Part shown: positions 8,391 to 17,977 of the stretch, piece by piece
Layout of the letters: every line of letters begins with the position of its first letter
Position numbering within the stretch: the first letter of the stretch is position 1
DNA from: Campylobacteraceae bacterium
GTDB lineage: Bacteria > Campylobacterota > Campylobacteria > Campylobacterales > Sulfurovaceae
NCBI GenBank assembly: GCA_027081065.1
Contig: JALWLW010000118.1
Span: 1-33,692 of the forward strand
Direction of reading: 5' to 3'
Length of the DNA stretch: 33,692 nucleotides
Position numbers and translations under genes: made by a program
The notes under the pieces: model-generated
Told to the model about the DNA's origin: nothing
The model's database searches: none
What the model saw: only the letters and a program-made list of their open reading frames with translations

Positions 8391-11300
8391 ATGAAGTTAC
8401 AATTTAAATCACAACAGTATCAAAGTGAAGCCACACAAGCCGTGGTTGATGTCTTTTTGGGACAACCTAAAGATTTAAAACGAGAGGTAATTGACAAAAA
8501 AGTTACTAAAACCACTATATTGAACCAAGAGTATGTAGAGGAAGAGATTATCTATAGGTTCTCTAACAACCCAATAGAAATTCCTAATCTACTTAAAAAT
8601 ATACAAACAGTACAGAGGCGAGATGAGCTTTTAAAACAGAGTGTTGACCTTAAAAAAGGGTTGAACTTTACGGTAGAGATGGAGACAGGAACAGGGAAAA
8701 CCTATGTCTACACCAAGACCATGTTTGAGCTAAACAAAAAGTATGGTTGGAGTAAGTTTATTATTATTGTGCCGAGTATTGCTATTCGTGAGGGGGTGAA
8801 TAAGTCTTTGGATTTGACGCAAGAGCATTTTAAGATAGAGTACAAAAAGAAGTTACGCTACTTTATCTATGACACAAAAAACAGCTCAAATTTGACCAAT
8901 ATTGCTAACTTTGCTAACAGTTCAGAGATTGAGGTGATTATTATGAACTATCAAGCTTTTGCTACAAAGAGCAAAGATAGCCGTAAAATCTATGAAAAAC
9001 TCGATGCGACCAATTCGATTAAGCCCATTGATATCATCAAAAAGACCAATCCTATTTTGATTATAGATGAGCCTCAACGCTTGGGTAAAACAGCCGAAAA
9101 GATGTTAAGTGAGTTTAACCCTCTTTTTACTTTGCGTTACTCGGCAACCCACAAAGATGACTTTCATAAACTCTACCGACTCGATGCCATAGATGCCTAC
9201 AATGAGAAGTTGGTCAAACGCATTAGTGTTAAAGCCATAGATGTTAAAGGCGACTCGGCTACAGGTGGATATGTTTTTTTAGACAACATCAAGCTTAGTA
9301 AAAATGCCAACCCTACGGCTTTGGTTGAGATAGATATGAAGCTTAGTAGCTCGGTGCAAAAAAAGAGCATTCGTGTGAGTGAGGGGGACAATCTGTATGA
9401 TTTGTCGAACAAGCTCTCAGAGTATGAAGAGGGCTTTACGGTGGTCTCCATAGATGGTTATGAGAACAGTATTCGTTTTTTAAATGGTAGAAAAGTGATG
9501 GCAGGAGAGGTGACAGGCTCGGTACAAGAGAAGCACCTAAGACGTATACAGATACGCGAAACCATATGGAGTCATATAGCAAAAGAGAAAGAGCTGTTTG
9601 GAAAAGGGGTGAAAGTTCTTTCGCTCTTTTTTATAGATGAGGTCAAAAAGTACAGAGACTATGAAGCAGAGGAGTTAAAGGGAGTCTATGCTCAGATGTT
9701 TGAAGAGGAGTATGAGCGTATACTGCACGATGAGTTAGGGCTTTTTGATGGGGAGTATCGCTCGTATGTAGAGGGGTTAAGTACCGATAGTATTCATAAA
9801 GGGTACTTCTCCATAGATAAAAAAGGAAAAGCCGTTGACCCAAAAGCTGACAAGAGTGGAAACAGTAACGATGTGAGTGCCTATGACCTGATTATGAAAG
9901 ACAAAGAGAGACTGCTTAGTTTTGATGAGCCTACACGGTTTATCTTTTCGCATTCGGCACTTAAAGAGGGGTGGGACAACCCCAATGTATTTCAGATTTG
10001 TACCCTAAAACAGTCAAGCTCAACCGATAGCAAACGCCAAGAGATAGGTAGGGGGCTAAGAATCTGTGTCAACAAACATGGCATACGCCAAGACCAAGAG
10101 CTACTTGGTGGTGAGTTCTTTGAGACCAACTCTCTAACCGTGGTAGCAAGTGACTCCTATGATGATTTTGCCTCTAGTTTACAAAAAGAGATACTCGACT
10201 CACTCTCAAGAGAGACCAAGATAACGGTAAAAGTATTGAGTAAAATCACGCTTAAAAATGAGGATGAGATGGAGGTGAAGATTGGTGAGAAGTTGGCTTC
10301 TAAACTCATAGATGATTGGAGAGACAAAGGCTATTTGGGTGATGATGGATTTGTAACAGAAAAAGCGATAAAAGATATTAAAGAGAAAACTTTTGAAGTG
10401 ATACCACAACTTGAAGCATGGAAAAAAGAGATAGAAGAGCTAGTCAAACAAGCCAACTCTACAGCCGTACTAGGTAGCATGATAGGCAATGGTAAAAATG
10501 AGAACATAGCTGAACTCAAACCCAATGAGAACTTCGATAAAAAAGAGTTTCAAGAGCTATGGAGTAAAATCAACGCCAAAGCAACCTACAGCATCAATGT
10601 AGATAGTGAAGTGCTACAAGAGGCTTCTGTAGAGGCGATTAACCAATTTTTAGAGATTGCCAAGGTGACGGTTAAGATTACTACAGCGACGCAAAAAGAT
10701 TTGTTTGAGCTAGATGATTTGGCTTCGGGTAGTGAGATGATGGGTAGCAGTAAAAATAGCTACGAACGGATGAACCATGAGCTAGGAAGTACCAAATATG
10801 ATTTGGTAGGAGAGATAGAGAGAAGCACAGCACTTACTCGAAAAACGATTGTTGCTATCTTGTCTAAGATAGAGGAGAAAAAGTTTAAACTCTTTACGGT
10901 GAACCCTGAAGAGTTTATTATTAAAATAAGCAACATCATCAACCAACAAAAAGCACGACTGTTGGTAAGTGGTATTGAGTATTTTAAAACCGATGAGGTC
11001 TATGAGACCGATATATTTACCATTCCTAACTTTAAATACAACCTTACAAAAGACACCATGAGTGTGCAGAAGCATATCTATGATTATTTGAAATATGACT
11101 CAGAGGTAGAAAAAACCTTTGCCAACGAGCTAGAAAAAGGGCAGATAACCGTCTATGCCAAACTACCAAATGATTTTAAAATACCAACACCAATGGGTAG
11201 CTACAACCCCGATTGGGCAGTGGTATTTAACGGGGAAGATAAGAAAAACATCTACTTTGTAGCAGAGACAAAAGGAAATTGTGACGCACTACAACTTAAA

Positions 11301-11420
11301 GGGAGTGAAGAGGCAAAGATAGCGTACGCACGGAAATATTTTGAGTGTTTAAATGATGATGAGATAGCTTATGATTGTGTCTCTAATTATGGTGAGTTGG
11401 TTGATAAGGTTTTGAGGTAG
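8391..11420 (+). CDS. res: Type III restriction enzyme, Res subunit
   Basis: 1009 residues, the usual Res length. Walker A METGTGKT is at 97-104, Walker B with the type III DEPQ form lies near 225 (IIDEPQRLGKT), and SHSALKEGWDNPN plus EIGRGLRICVN are motifs V and VI. The C-terminal nuclease has NPD (939-941) and AETKG (Glu959-x-Lys961), a PD-(D/E)xK core. Res is an ATP-dependent helicase-nuclease that cuts when two unmethylated sites are engaged. All key residues are intact, so the enzyme should be active. The ATG follows the mod stop with no gap and no clear ribosome site, which points to translational coupling and keeps Res dependent on Mod synthesis. G+C here matches the left helicase, not the hamAB-like genes. 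Confidence 0.94.
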   Translation: MKLQFKSQQYQSEATQAVVDVFLGQPKDLKREVIDKKVTKTTILNQEYVEEEIIYRFSNNPIEIPNLLKNIQTVQRRDELLKQSVDLKKGLNFTVEMETGTGKTYVYTKTMFELNKKYGWSKFIIIVPSIAIREGVNKSLDLTQEHFKIEYKKKLRYFIYDTKNSSNLTNIANFANSSEIEVIIMNYQAFATKSKDSRKIYEKLDATNSIKPIDIIKKTNPILIIDEPQRLGKTAEKMLSEFNPLFTLRYSATHKDDFHKLYRLDAIDAYNEKLVKRISVKAIDVKGDSATGGYVFLDNIKLSKNANPTALVEIDMKLSSSVQKKSIRVSEGDNLYDLSNKLSEYEEGFTVVSIDGYENSIRFLNGRKVMAGEVTGSVQEKHLRRIQIRETIWSHIAKEKELFGKGVKVLSLFFIDEVKKYRDYEAEELKGVYAQMFEEEYERILHDELGLFDGEYRSYVEGLSTDSIHKGYFSIDKKGKAVDPKADKSGNSNDVSAYDLIMKDKERLLSFDEPTRFIFSHSALKEGWDNPNVFQICTLKQSSSTDSKRQEIGRGLRICVNKHGIRQDQELLGGEFFETNSLTVVASDSYDDFASSLQKEILDSLSRETKITVKVLSKITLKNEDEMEVKIGEKLASKLIDDWRDKGYLGDDGFVTEKAIKDIKEKTFEVIPQLEAWKKEIEELVKQANSTAVLGSMIGNGKNENIAELKPNENFDKKEFQELWSKINAKATYSINVDSEVLQEASVEAINQFLEIAKVTVKITTATQKDLFELDDLASGSEMMGSSKNSYERMNHELGSTKYDLVGEIERSTALTRKTIVAILSKIEEKKFKLFTVNPEEFIIKISNIINQQKARLLVSGIEYFKTDEVYETDIFTIPNFKYNLTKDTMSVQKHIYDYLKYDSEVEKTFANELEKGQITVYAKLPNDFKIPTPMGSYNPDWAVVFNGEDKKNIYFVAETKGNCDALQLKGSEEAKIAYARKYFECLNDDEIAYDCVSNYGELVDKVLR

Positions 11421-11426
11421 GGGGAG

Positions 11427-11907
11427 TTATGCCACCTGCTTTTGAGATTTATACCAAATTTTACGGTTGGCATCCCATCGAAAACCATATTTTTTAATGG
11501 TCTGCTGTTTTCCATAGGTTTGTCCTGTTACGACTATTTCCCCATTTTGTTCAGCTATGCCTAAGCCCAATGATTGGAACTCTCCATAAGATGAGGAGTG
11601 AGTTTGTGGTTGAACATTTTGAGATTGCTGAGATTGAGGAGAGGAGGGAGTCTTATAGTCTACATTCTTTTGGGTTTTATCGTACAGAGCATTACCAAAC
11701 TGTGAGCCAAAGCTTCTCATGGTTCTTTTAATAGCATCTGTAACAGCTTCTTTTCCTGCTGACTCATGAGCTATTGCATAGGTATTAGCAATACCAATGC
11801 CATAACCAACATCAGAACGAGTAATTAAAAGTTAATGATTTATACCATAAACTGTGACTGATACCAAAGAACGATAGGTAATGACTTTGTTGTTCTTTTG
11901 TAGGCAT
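11427..11907 (-). pseudogene. Rad52-family single-strand annealing protein, decayed
   Basis: In one frame on the minus strand one can read KVITYRSLVSVTVYG (upstream of a TAA at 11834-11832), then RSDVGYGIG, GKEAVTDAIKRTMRSFG and GNALYDK. These match the Rad52 core, where human RAD52 has DVGYG, KEAVTDGLKRALRSFG and GN..LDK. The C-terminus carries a GqTYgkq..iKkyGFRWD..rkiWY motif seen on some recombination and primase proteins. An ATG at 11907 has a good AAGGAG but is one frame off, so an N-terminal stretch of roughly 50 residues is missing with a frame change. The TAA probably replaced a Gln codon. The 97-residue ORF starting at 11720 is only the tail. Rad52-like annealases are typical of phages and conjugative elements. 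Confidence 0.75.
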
Positions 11908-11918
11908 AGTTTTACTCC

Positions 11919-12242
11919 TTATGCTATCTCGTCAAGAAGTTCTATACTCTCTATAGGAGAAGAGAAAGAGCGTCTTTTATTTATTTTTAGCTTTGGGGTA
12001 ATAGTTTCACTTGTTTCTATTACTTCTATGTATTGCAATAGTTCAGCATTCTCTTCCTTATTGTTTAGAGCTATTTTAATAGATTTTGGGGCTAAACTAG
12101 TCTAGCTCTTTTCTTTTTATCAGTATCTAATTGGTCTACTACGACATTAATGATTTGAACACTGATTGAAATAATTTCTTTATCACCATTTTTTGTCACT
12201 CTTTTTCCTTTACTCTTAGTTGTTGTGCTTCGTCGGATACAT
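11919..12242 (-). pseudogene. Small unrecognised gene, frameshifted, upstream of the rad52 remnant
   Basis: A strong AAGGAGG (12250-12256) stands seven bases before an ATG at 12242, yet that frame stops after eight codons. Coding-like sequence continues in a second frame (from GTG at 12199, reading VTKNGDKEIISISVQIINV, to TAG at 12094). It then resumes in the original frame (KSIKIALNNKEENAELLQY ... ELLDEIA) to a TAA at 11919-11921 that overlaps the ribosome site of the rad52 remnant. Joined, the pieces would make a charged protein of about 100 residues. Two compensating frameshifts are needed, so it is very probably dead. I do not recognise the family. The pair looks like an operon fragment from a mobile element. 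Confidence 0.5.
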
Positions 12243-12348
12243 GAGTATACCTCCTTACACACTTCTAGAATAAAGACAAAATTTTAATGAAAAAGATTAT
12301 TCCTAAAACGTTACTTTTTTTTCACACTACTATGTTATTATTCTAACC
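12243..12348. promoter_or_regulatory. Upstream region of tamA and of the remnant operon
   Basis: An A+T-rich 106-base gap between divergent units. It holds the Shine-Dalgarno of the remnant gene at 12250-12256. I see no convincing -35/-10 pair for tamA and no good ribosome site before its ATG (CTAACC). The native tamA promoter may have been altered when the foreign element arrived. Confidence 0.3.
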
Positions 12349-14046
12349 ATGAAAAAACTTTTAATATTTTTGTTATTTATAGTTAAGTTTTTATATTCAA
12401 ATAACTTTACAGAAATAAAATTTACGGGGGATGTAGATGTTATTACAGGTGAGTTTGATCGAGCGACACTTTTAAAGATTTGTCATATAGATTATCCACC
12501 TATTTATAAAGTTTGGAAAAAAGACCCAAGCTTTGAAAGCTCTCAAATAGTTGGTTTTGTAACGAATTTAGAAGAGTATCTATATAGTATGGGTTATTAT
12601 AAAGCTGAGGTAACTCCTAAGGTAGATGATGAAATAATTTATTTACACATTAAAAAAAATCAACCCATTAAAATAGCATCAATTCATCTGGACGATGAAT
12701 TTAAACGTTTTTCTCTATTGCAAGAAGGTGAACGTTTTAAAACAAGCAACTTTACAGAGAGTAAAAATAAAATTCGGGCTTATTTATCTGAAAATGGGTA
12801 TCCAAGGCATCATTTAAATGCAAAAGCATTTGTTGATTTGGACAACTATAAAGTAGATGTGAATTTTAGCATTATAAAGGGTGAAAAATATTACTTTGGT
12901 GCAACAGATGTGAATAACTCTTCTCAAATAGCTAGTCCACTTATAGAAGAACAAATTGTATTCAATGAGGGAGATTTATTTAATGTTTTAAAACTTGAAG
13001 AGAGTTATGACAATATTTATAGATTAGGTGTATTTGAAAAAATAAAAATAGAACCATTATTTCAAACAGAAGTGAATCATGTTCCCATAGATATCTTTGT
13101 TGAAGAGGGGCGAACTAAAGAGTTTGCTTCTAATTTTGGTTATGATACTGAAGATGGTGTTAGAGGAGGCGTAGCTTATATTGATCATAATTTCTTCGGA
13201 AACCTAAGAGAGCTTAAATTGTTAGGAGAGATTTCTCAGCGTGGATATGAAGCTAAAAGTTCTTATTTTGACCCTAAGATTAAAAATGAAATTTTAGGAG
13301 ACTTTTCATTTTTAAATGAACTTGGTTATAGTCAATGGGATTATGATGCTTATGTTGAAGATCTTTTTGTGGAACGCATTACTTTTGGAAAAAAACTTTT
13401 TGATTTAGAACATTTTTTTGGCTTTCAGTTAGAATATTCTGAGATTCAATCGGGTGTATCTGACTTTTTAGCAGGTAATTATCTAATCAATTCTCTTTTT
13501 TACCGTGTATTGATTGATAAAAGAGACTCAGTAATGGATGCTAAAAATGGCTACTATACATCGCTTTATTTAGAAAAATCGATGAAATCATTGGGTTCGG
13601 ATATTGATTATTTTAAAGCTTTGGCTGAAGCTCGGTACATTAAAAGCTTTGCCCTTATGGTATTAGCAACTAAAATAAAAGTAGGAACTATTTCAGAAGA
13701 GACTCCCCCTTTTAAACATTTTTTTTTAGGAGGGGCGATGAGTAATCGTGGTTATGAATATCGTGATGTAGGAGAACATTCAGGTATTTATCCTATAGGG
13801 GGATTGAGTATTATTGATGCTTCTTTAGAATCTCGTTATTATGTAACAAAAAATTTCTTGTTAGTAGGTTTTTTTGATACTTCCAAAATGTCACAAAAGG
13901 TTAATGATTTTTCAGGGGAGTGGTTTAACTCTTTTGGTTTTGGCTTACGCTATTTGTCTATTATTGGTCCTTTACGTATAGACTTGGGGTATCCCACTAA
14001 AGGAGATACTCCAGCATTGCATCTAGGTATTGGACAGGTATTTTGA
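12349..14046 (+). CDS. tamA: TamA-like Omp85 outer-membrane assembly protein
   Basis: 565 residues, close to TamA and much shorter than BamA. A signal peptide (MKKLLIFLLFIVKFLYS) leads to three POTRA-like modules in about residues 20-255, then a 16-strand-type barrel that ends with a Phe (GIGQVF), the usual outer-membrane insertion signal. A conserved Omp85 loop motif is visible as GGAMSNRGYEYRD near 460-475 (the G(S)xRGY lid-lock element). With TamB it helps insert certain outer-membrane proteins and may support lipid transport. The stop overlaps the tamB start by four bases. The pairing with a TamB gene is the main reason for calling TamA and not BamA. Confidence 0.85.
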   Translation: MKKLLIFLLFIVKFLYSNNFTEIKFTGDVDVITGEFDRATLLKICHIDYPPIYKVWKKDPSFESSQIVGFVTNLEEYLYSMGYYKAEVTPKVDDEIIYLHIKKNQPIKIASIHLDDEFKRFSLLQEGERFKTSNFTESKNKIRAYLSENGYPRHHLNAKAFVDLDNYKVDVNFSIIKGEKYYFGATDVNNSSQIASPLIEEQIVFNEGDLFNVLKLEESYDNIYRLGVFEKIKIEPLFQTEVNHVPIDIFVEEGRTKEFASNFGYDTEDGVRGGVAYIDHNFFGNLRELKLLGEISQRGYEAKSSYFDPKIKNEILGDFSFLNELGYSQWDYDAYVEDLFVERITFGKKLFDLEHFFGFQLEYSEIQSGVSDFLAGNYLINSLFYRVLIDKRDSVMDAKNGYYTSLYLEKSMKSLGSDIDYFKALAEARYIKSFALMVLATKIKVGTISEETPPFKHFFLGGAMSNRGYEYRDVGEHSGIYPIGGLSIIDASLESRYYVTKNFLLVGFFDTSKMSQKVNDFSGEWFNSFGFGLRYLSIIGPLRIDLGYPTKGDTPALHLGIGQVF

Positions 14047-17000
14047 AAAAGTTATTTTTTGCTATTTATTATCTTTTGTCATGGTTAATTTTATTCATAT
14101 TGTTATTGGCATTGAGTTTGGTATTTGTGTTACAAGTACCCTCTTCATTGTTTAGTATTTTAGAAGAACCTTTAAAATCTCAAGGTATTTATTATGGAAA
14201 AATAGAGGGAAGTTTACTTTCAGGGTTTATTTTACATGATGTTAACTATCAAGAGAAAATTAAAGCCAAATCTGTAGCATTAAAAATTGATTTAGAACAG
14301 CTTGAAAATAGGGTTTTACTTATTGATAGGTTGTTATTAGATTCAGTAGAAATTGATAAAGAATTTTTAGCTAAACTGATCGATGATAATAGCAACACTA
14401 AGCAAGAAGAAGAAAGCAATGTCTCTCTTCCTTTTGACAAAGTTATTGTGAATAACTTAGTACTCTCGTTAGAAAATACAAGATATGAAAATTTTGATGT
14501 TAAGTATGCAAAATTAAAAGTAAAAAACTTTGAAAGTGATATGAAAAAGAGGCATAAGGGAGAAGTTACATTTGTACTTGATTCGAACATCACACAAGTT
14601 GACCTTAATGCAAAAATTATCAATGATAGGTATGAATTAAATGCTAAAATAAAAGGAGAACAATCGTTCTTGACTCCTATTTTAAAGGAATATAACCTAA
14701 AATTAATGCAGAGTCCAAAACTTGATATTAAAGCCAATGGTAATTTTGAAAAAGTAAACTTTTTTGTAAAGGGAGATGATTTATCTCTTAATTATGAGCG
14801 TTATAAAGTCAAAACAGAAGAGCTATTACTCGATGCTTCTTATGATTTAAAAAAGCAAGATATTCAAGTGAATTTAGATTCCAAGTTAACTAGTAATATC
14901 GCCAATGTAAACATGAAAGTAAAGAGCTTTGTCAATCTAAAAGATGTGAATAAAAGCCTCTCTTTTAAGATAAATACAGAGATAAAACCTAAAAAAATAT
15001 TGGCTGAAAATGACTTCATTAAAAGAGAACTTCAAGCACAAAATATTATGATTGAAGTTTTACCTACTATTGACGTTTTGGCCAAAGGAGACATGAATAA
15101 TGTTGATTTTAATTTAAGTGTTCAAAAGTTAAAAATAATTTATGACAGAATTGATATAGAGCTAAATGACTTGGCTTTGAAAGGCATAAGCAAACCTTTA
15201 AATGGACAGACAAAGTTAAATGTTATAAGTCATTTTGACTCTTCAGCAGTGGGAGGTGAACTTTTAAGTGATGCTGATTTTAATTTTAATGATATCGAAA
15301 AAAGTTTACGTTTTGATTTACAGACAGAGTTATTGGGATATGATAAATATTTAAATACTTTATTAAAAGAGCATAACTTAAGTTTGCTTGGCAATGTACC
15401 TTTAGCTTTGAGTAGCAGTGGAACACTGCAACAATTGAAACTTAAAACCAAAGTTAGCACAAGGGTGATTTATGAAGAGACACCTATTAATTTGATGTTA
15501 GATACTCAAGAGATAGCTGTAGATTTAGTAAATAAAAATATAGATGGCTCATTGAGATTTAATGCAGAAGGTAAAGCTTTGAATATTGATGTAGAAAGTA
15601 CTTTTTCTGGTGCTTATATGAACCCTAAGCTCTTAGATAGTCATTCTAGTATTAAAATAGTAAAATTTGATGCTTTTGAGTTAAATCTTCAAGAGTTACT
15701 ACCCCTAAACTTAGAGCTTAAAAGTTCAAAACAAGGTTTAAAACTTGATTTAAATGCTAAAAAAATTGAAGCTGAAATTTTGAGTTTGGATTACAATGAT
15801 TTTAATTTTAGGATAAAAAGTGATGCTATTTATCCTGCTAGAGTGATGAAATTACCTAAAGAGTTAAAAGGGAAGTTTATTCAGGTTGATTTAAGAGGTG
15901 ATGTAGGTCTAAGAGAGAAATATTTTACTTTAGATGGCTTTATGAAATCTAATAAAAATTTTAAACTTCAAGTAAATGCGTTCTCTCAACTAGAGGGATT
16001 AAGTATTAATGTCTCTAGTAAACATTTAAATTTAGAAGCTAAAGGGAATTTAGAAAGAGAAGATATTAAGGCTAAAATAACAATTGACTCTGTCAAAAAA
16101 TTACAAAAAGAGTTAATCAATGTATATCCATTTAAAGCATTAGATGTTGAGGGGGCAATGCAATTAGATGTCCAATTAGAAGATGAAAAGATTGATGCTT
16201 CACTCTTATCCTCAAAGTTAGTATTTGATAGTTTTTCAATAGAGGAAGTTGAAGTTAAAGCAGACTATCAAAAAGAGTTACTCTCTATTGAAAAGTTTAA
16301 CTTTAAGACAAGAGGTTTTAAAGAAAAACGTTTAAATAAGAATTTTTACTTAAATCAAAAAGCTTTTGTCCATTTGGGTGAGCAAAAAGAGCTTCTTTTT
16401 GATATGCATCCTAAAATAATATTAAAAGCTAAAGGAGATGATACGAAGTTAAAAGCCCTGATACAAGTGGAGTCTTTACCTTTAGGACATCCCAACTATG
16501 GATATACAGATTTAAGTTGTGACATTGACTATCTTCAAGAGGGAAAAAAGAAAAAAATTATTGGGGGAGTCTTTTTAGATAAGTTAAAAGTATTTTATGA
16601 GTCTAAATTTTTAGATCCTTCTCATGATAATGATGTGATTATTGTTCAAAAAAATAAAAGCTCAAAAATATTAGAAGATACATTTTTAAATGATGTTTTT
16701 ATTGATTTGGGTATTTATGCTAGTGAAGCTAAGTATAGAACTAAGGATATTGAGTTAAAGTTTGATGTTCATCTTAAAGCTCAGAAGAAATTTAAAAAAA
16801 ATTTGAAGCTATTGGGTAAAGTAAAAGAGATAAATGGACGAGTTGAACAGTCTCCTAAGGTTTTTTCTGTTGTTGATTCAAATATTGTTTTTCAAGGAGG
16901 AAAAGAGATTAATCCTTTGTTAGATTTAACTGTTGAGTATGAATTACCTGATATTGTAATTACCATTAATATTCATGGTAATGCGAAACGCCCTAAAATA

Positions 17001-17390
17001 ACTTTTACTTCAGAACCACCTTTACCCAAAAAAGATATCTTATCCTATCTACTCTTAGGTGTTTCTACAGCAGGACTTGGAGAGGGGAAAGGATCATTAG
17101 GAAGGGAAGCTGAATTGTTTATTATGAATCAAGCAGCAAGAGACTTGGCATATGAGGTTGAATTAGATAGAGTATTTATTAAAGATGATGGCACAGGTGA
17201 AGGGTATGCTGTTCAAGTGGGTAAAAAGGTCAATGATAATACCATGTTTATTATTGAAAATTCCATTGAGGGAAATTCATTTATTTTAGAATATGATGTG
17301 AATAAAAATATTAAAGTAGAAGTAGGACAGCACCAAAAAGTAGTGCCATCTCAAAGTATTGATGTTTTTTTTAGAAAGAGGTTTAAATAG
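14043..17390 (+). CDS. tamB: TamB (DUF490) inner-membrane-anchored translocation/assembly protein
   Basis: 1115 residues. A single N-terminal membrane helix (about 5-32) anchors a very long, repetitive beta-rich region with many alternating hydrophobic strands, as expected of the lipid-groove fold of TamB/AsmA-like proteins. The C-terminal DUF490 block is clear: PPLPKKDILSYLLLGVSTAG, then FRKRF at the end. It spans the periplasm and contacts TamA. The start is TTG at 14043, overlapping the tamA stop (TTGA) by four bases, which suggests coupled synthesis at a controlled ratio. A perfect hairpin follows the stop. Confidence 0.88.
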   Translation: MKKLFFAIYYLLSWLILFILLLALSLVFVLQVPSSLFSILEEPLKSQGIYYGKIEGSLLSGFILHDVNYQEKIKAKSVALKIDLEQLENRVLLIDRLLLDSVEIDKEFLAKLIDDNSNTKQEEESNVSLPFDKVIVNNLVLSLENTRYENFDVKYAKLKVKNFESDMKKRHKGEVTFVLDSNITQVDLNAKIINDRYELNAKIKGEQSFLTPILKEYNLKLMQSPKLDIKANGNFEKVNFFVKGDDLSLNYERYKVKTEELLLDASYDLKKQDIQVNLDSKLTSNIANVNMKVKSFVNLKDVNKSLSFKINTEIKPKKILAENDFIKRELQAQNIMIEVLPTIDVLAKGDMNNVDFNLSVQKLKIIYDRIDIELNDLALKGISKPLNGQTKLNVISHFDSSAVGGELLSDADFNFNDIEKSLRFDLQTELLGYDKYLNTLLKEHNLSLLGNVPLALSSSGTLQQLKLKTKVSTRVIYEETPINLMLDTQEIAVDLVNKNIDGSLRFNAEGKALNIDVESTFSGAYMNPKLLDSHSSIKIVKFDAFELNLQELLPLNLELKSSKQGLKLDLNAKKIEAEILSLDYNDFNFRIKSDAIYPARVMKLPKELKGKFIQVDLRGDVGLREKYFTLDGFMKSNKNFKLQVNAFSQLEGLSINVSSKHLNLEAKGNLEREDIKAKITIDSVKKLQKELINVYPFKALDVEGAMQLDVQLEDEKIDASLLSSKLVFDSFSIEEVEVKADYQKELLSIEKFNFKTRGFKEKRLNKNFYLNQKAFVHLGEQKELLFDMHPKIILKAKGDDTKLKALIQVESLPLGHPNYGYTDLSCDIDYLQEGKKKKIIGGVFLDKLKVFYESKFLDPSHDNDVIIVQKNKSSKILEDTFLNDVFIDLGIYASEAKYRTKDIELKFDVHLKAQKKFKKNLKLLGKVKEINGRVEQSPKVFSVVDSNIVFQGGKEINPLLDLTVEYELPDIVITINIHGNAKRPKITFTSEPPLPKKDILSYLLLGVSTAGLGEGKGSLGREAELFIMNQAARDLAYEVELDRVFIKDDGTGEGYAVQVGKKVNDNTMFIIENSIEGNSFILEYDVNKNIKVEVGQHQKVVPSQSIDVFFRKRFK

Positions 17391-17422
17391 TATTAAGTTA
17401 AGAGTGATGTCTTAACTTAATA
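17391..17422. terminator. Bidirectional hairpin between tamB and the DUF420 gene
   Basis: TATTAAGTTAAG (17391-17402) and CTTAACTTAATA (17411-17422) form a perfect 12-bp stem with an 8-base loop, right between two convergent stop codons. There is no long T run, so strength is uncertain. Confidence 0.55.
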
Positions 17423-17425
17423 TGA

Positions 17426-17905
17426 TTAGTAAACAAAGAGTAAAATATAAACCCACAGACCTGTAAACGCTGTAAGAAAAATACCTATAAAAGTTAGTTG
17501 ACCAGCTTTTTTATGAGAAAGTGTGAATGCACCAGGTAAAGTACCAGCTTTCATAGCTTTTCGAGCTGACAAAATTGTTTTTGTCCAAATTACTAAAGAT
17601 ATAAGTGCAATGGCAATATGAAATAGAAGTACATAGAGTGCATAGTTATGTGAAGTATTACTTCCTTCCATAAACTTTTCAAATCCACCACCAGCACGTA
17701 CACCATATTCAAAATATGAGACGACAATGACTGAGATAACAAAAATAATAGATTGACTCAATGCATGTAATTTATAAGATTTTATTTTAGCCATAGTAAT
17801 AGCAACTAAAGCTAAAAGAGGTAGTAGTGCTACCATAATCATAACAAAATCCATAAAAAAAGGAGCTCTTGTTCCTAAAAATCCTGTCTCAAACATATAA
17901 TCCAT
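17426..17905 (-). CDS. DUF420-family membrane protein
   Basis: 159 residues with four to five hydrophobic helices (about 15-40, 48-66, 88-109, 132-157). Conserved-looking histidines are present (KLHALSQ near 51, SHNYALYVLLFH near 85-95, LSHKKAGQ near 129), and the C-terminus reads TGLWVYILLF. This fits DUF420, a family of small inner-membrane proteins found near haem-copper oxidase and cytochrome genes, whose histidines could bind haem or metal. No oxidase genes are visible here. Function is not established for this member. Transcribed alone, with an A+T-rich leader of about 70 bases before the LysM gene. Confidence 0.65.
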   Translation of the reverse strand: MDYMFETGFLGTRAPFFMDFVMIMVALLPLLALVAITMAKIKSYKLHALSQSIIFVISVIVVSYFEYGVRAGGGFEKFMEGSNTSHNYALYVLLFHIAIALISLVIWTKTILSARKAMKAGTLPGAFTLSHKKAGQLTFIGIFLTAFTGLWVYILLFVY

Positions 17906-17977
17906 AGATAATCCTTTTGCATATGTTGCATAAATGTAAATATAGCATAATGTACTTATATGATTGTTGATATATGT

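Noticed and set aside
11881..12105. 74-codon + strand frame in the decay zone
   Set aside because: It is antisense to the better-supported rad52 remnant and its neighbour, and shows no family resemblance or ribosome site.
12349..14046. BamA for the Omp85 protein
   Set aside because: At 565 residues with about three POTRA modules and a TamB gene overlapping it, TamA fits better; BamA has five POTRA modules and about 750-800 residues.
14249..14737. Long open frame (162 codons) on the minus strand inside tamB
   Set aside because: It lies wholly antisense to a clear TamB frame, is rich in Ser/Leu/Phe as expected of the complement of Lys/Glu-rich coding sequence, and has no ribosome site.
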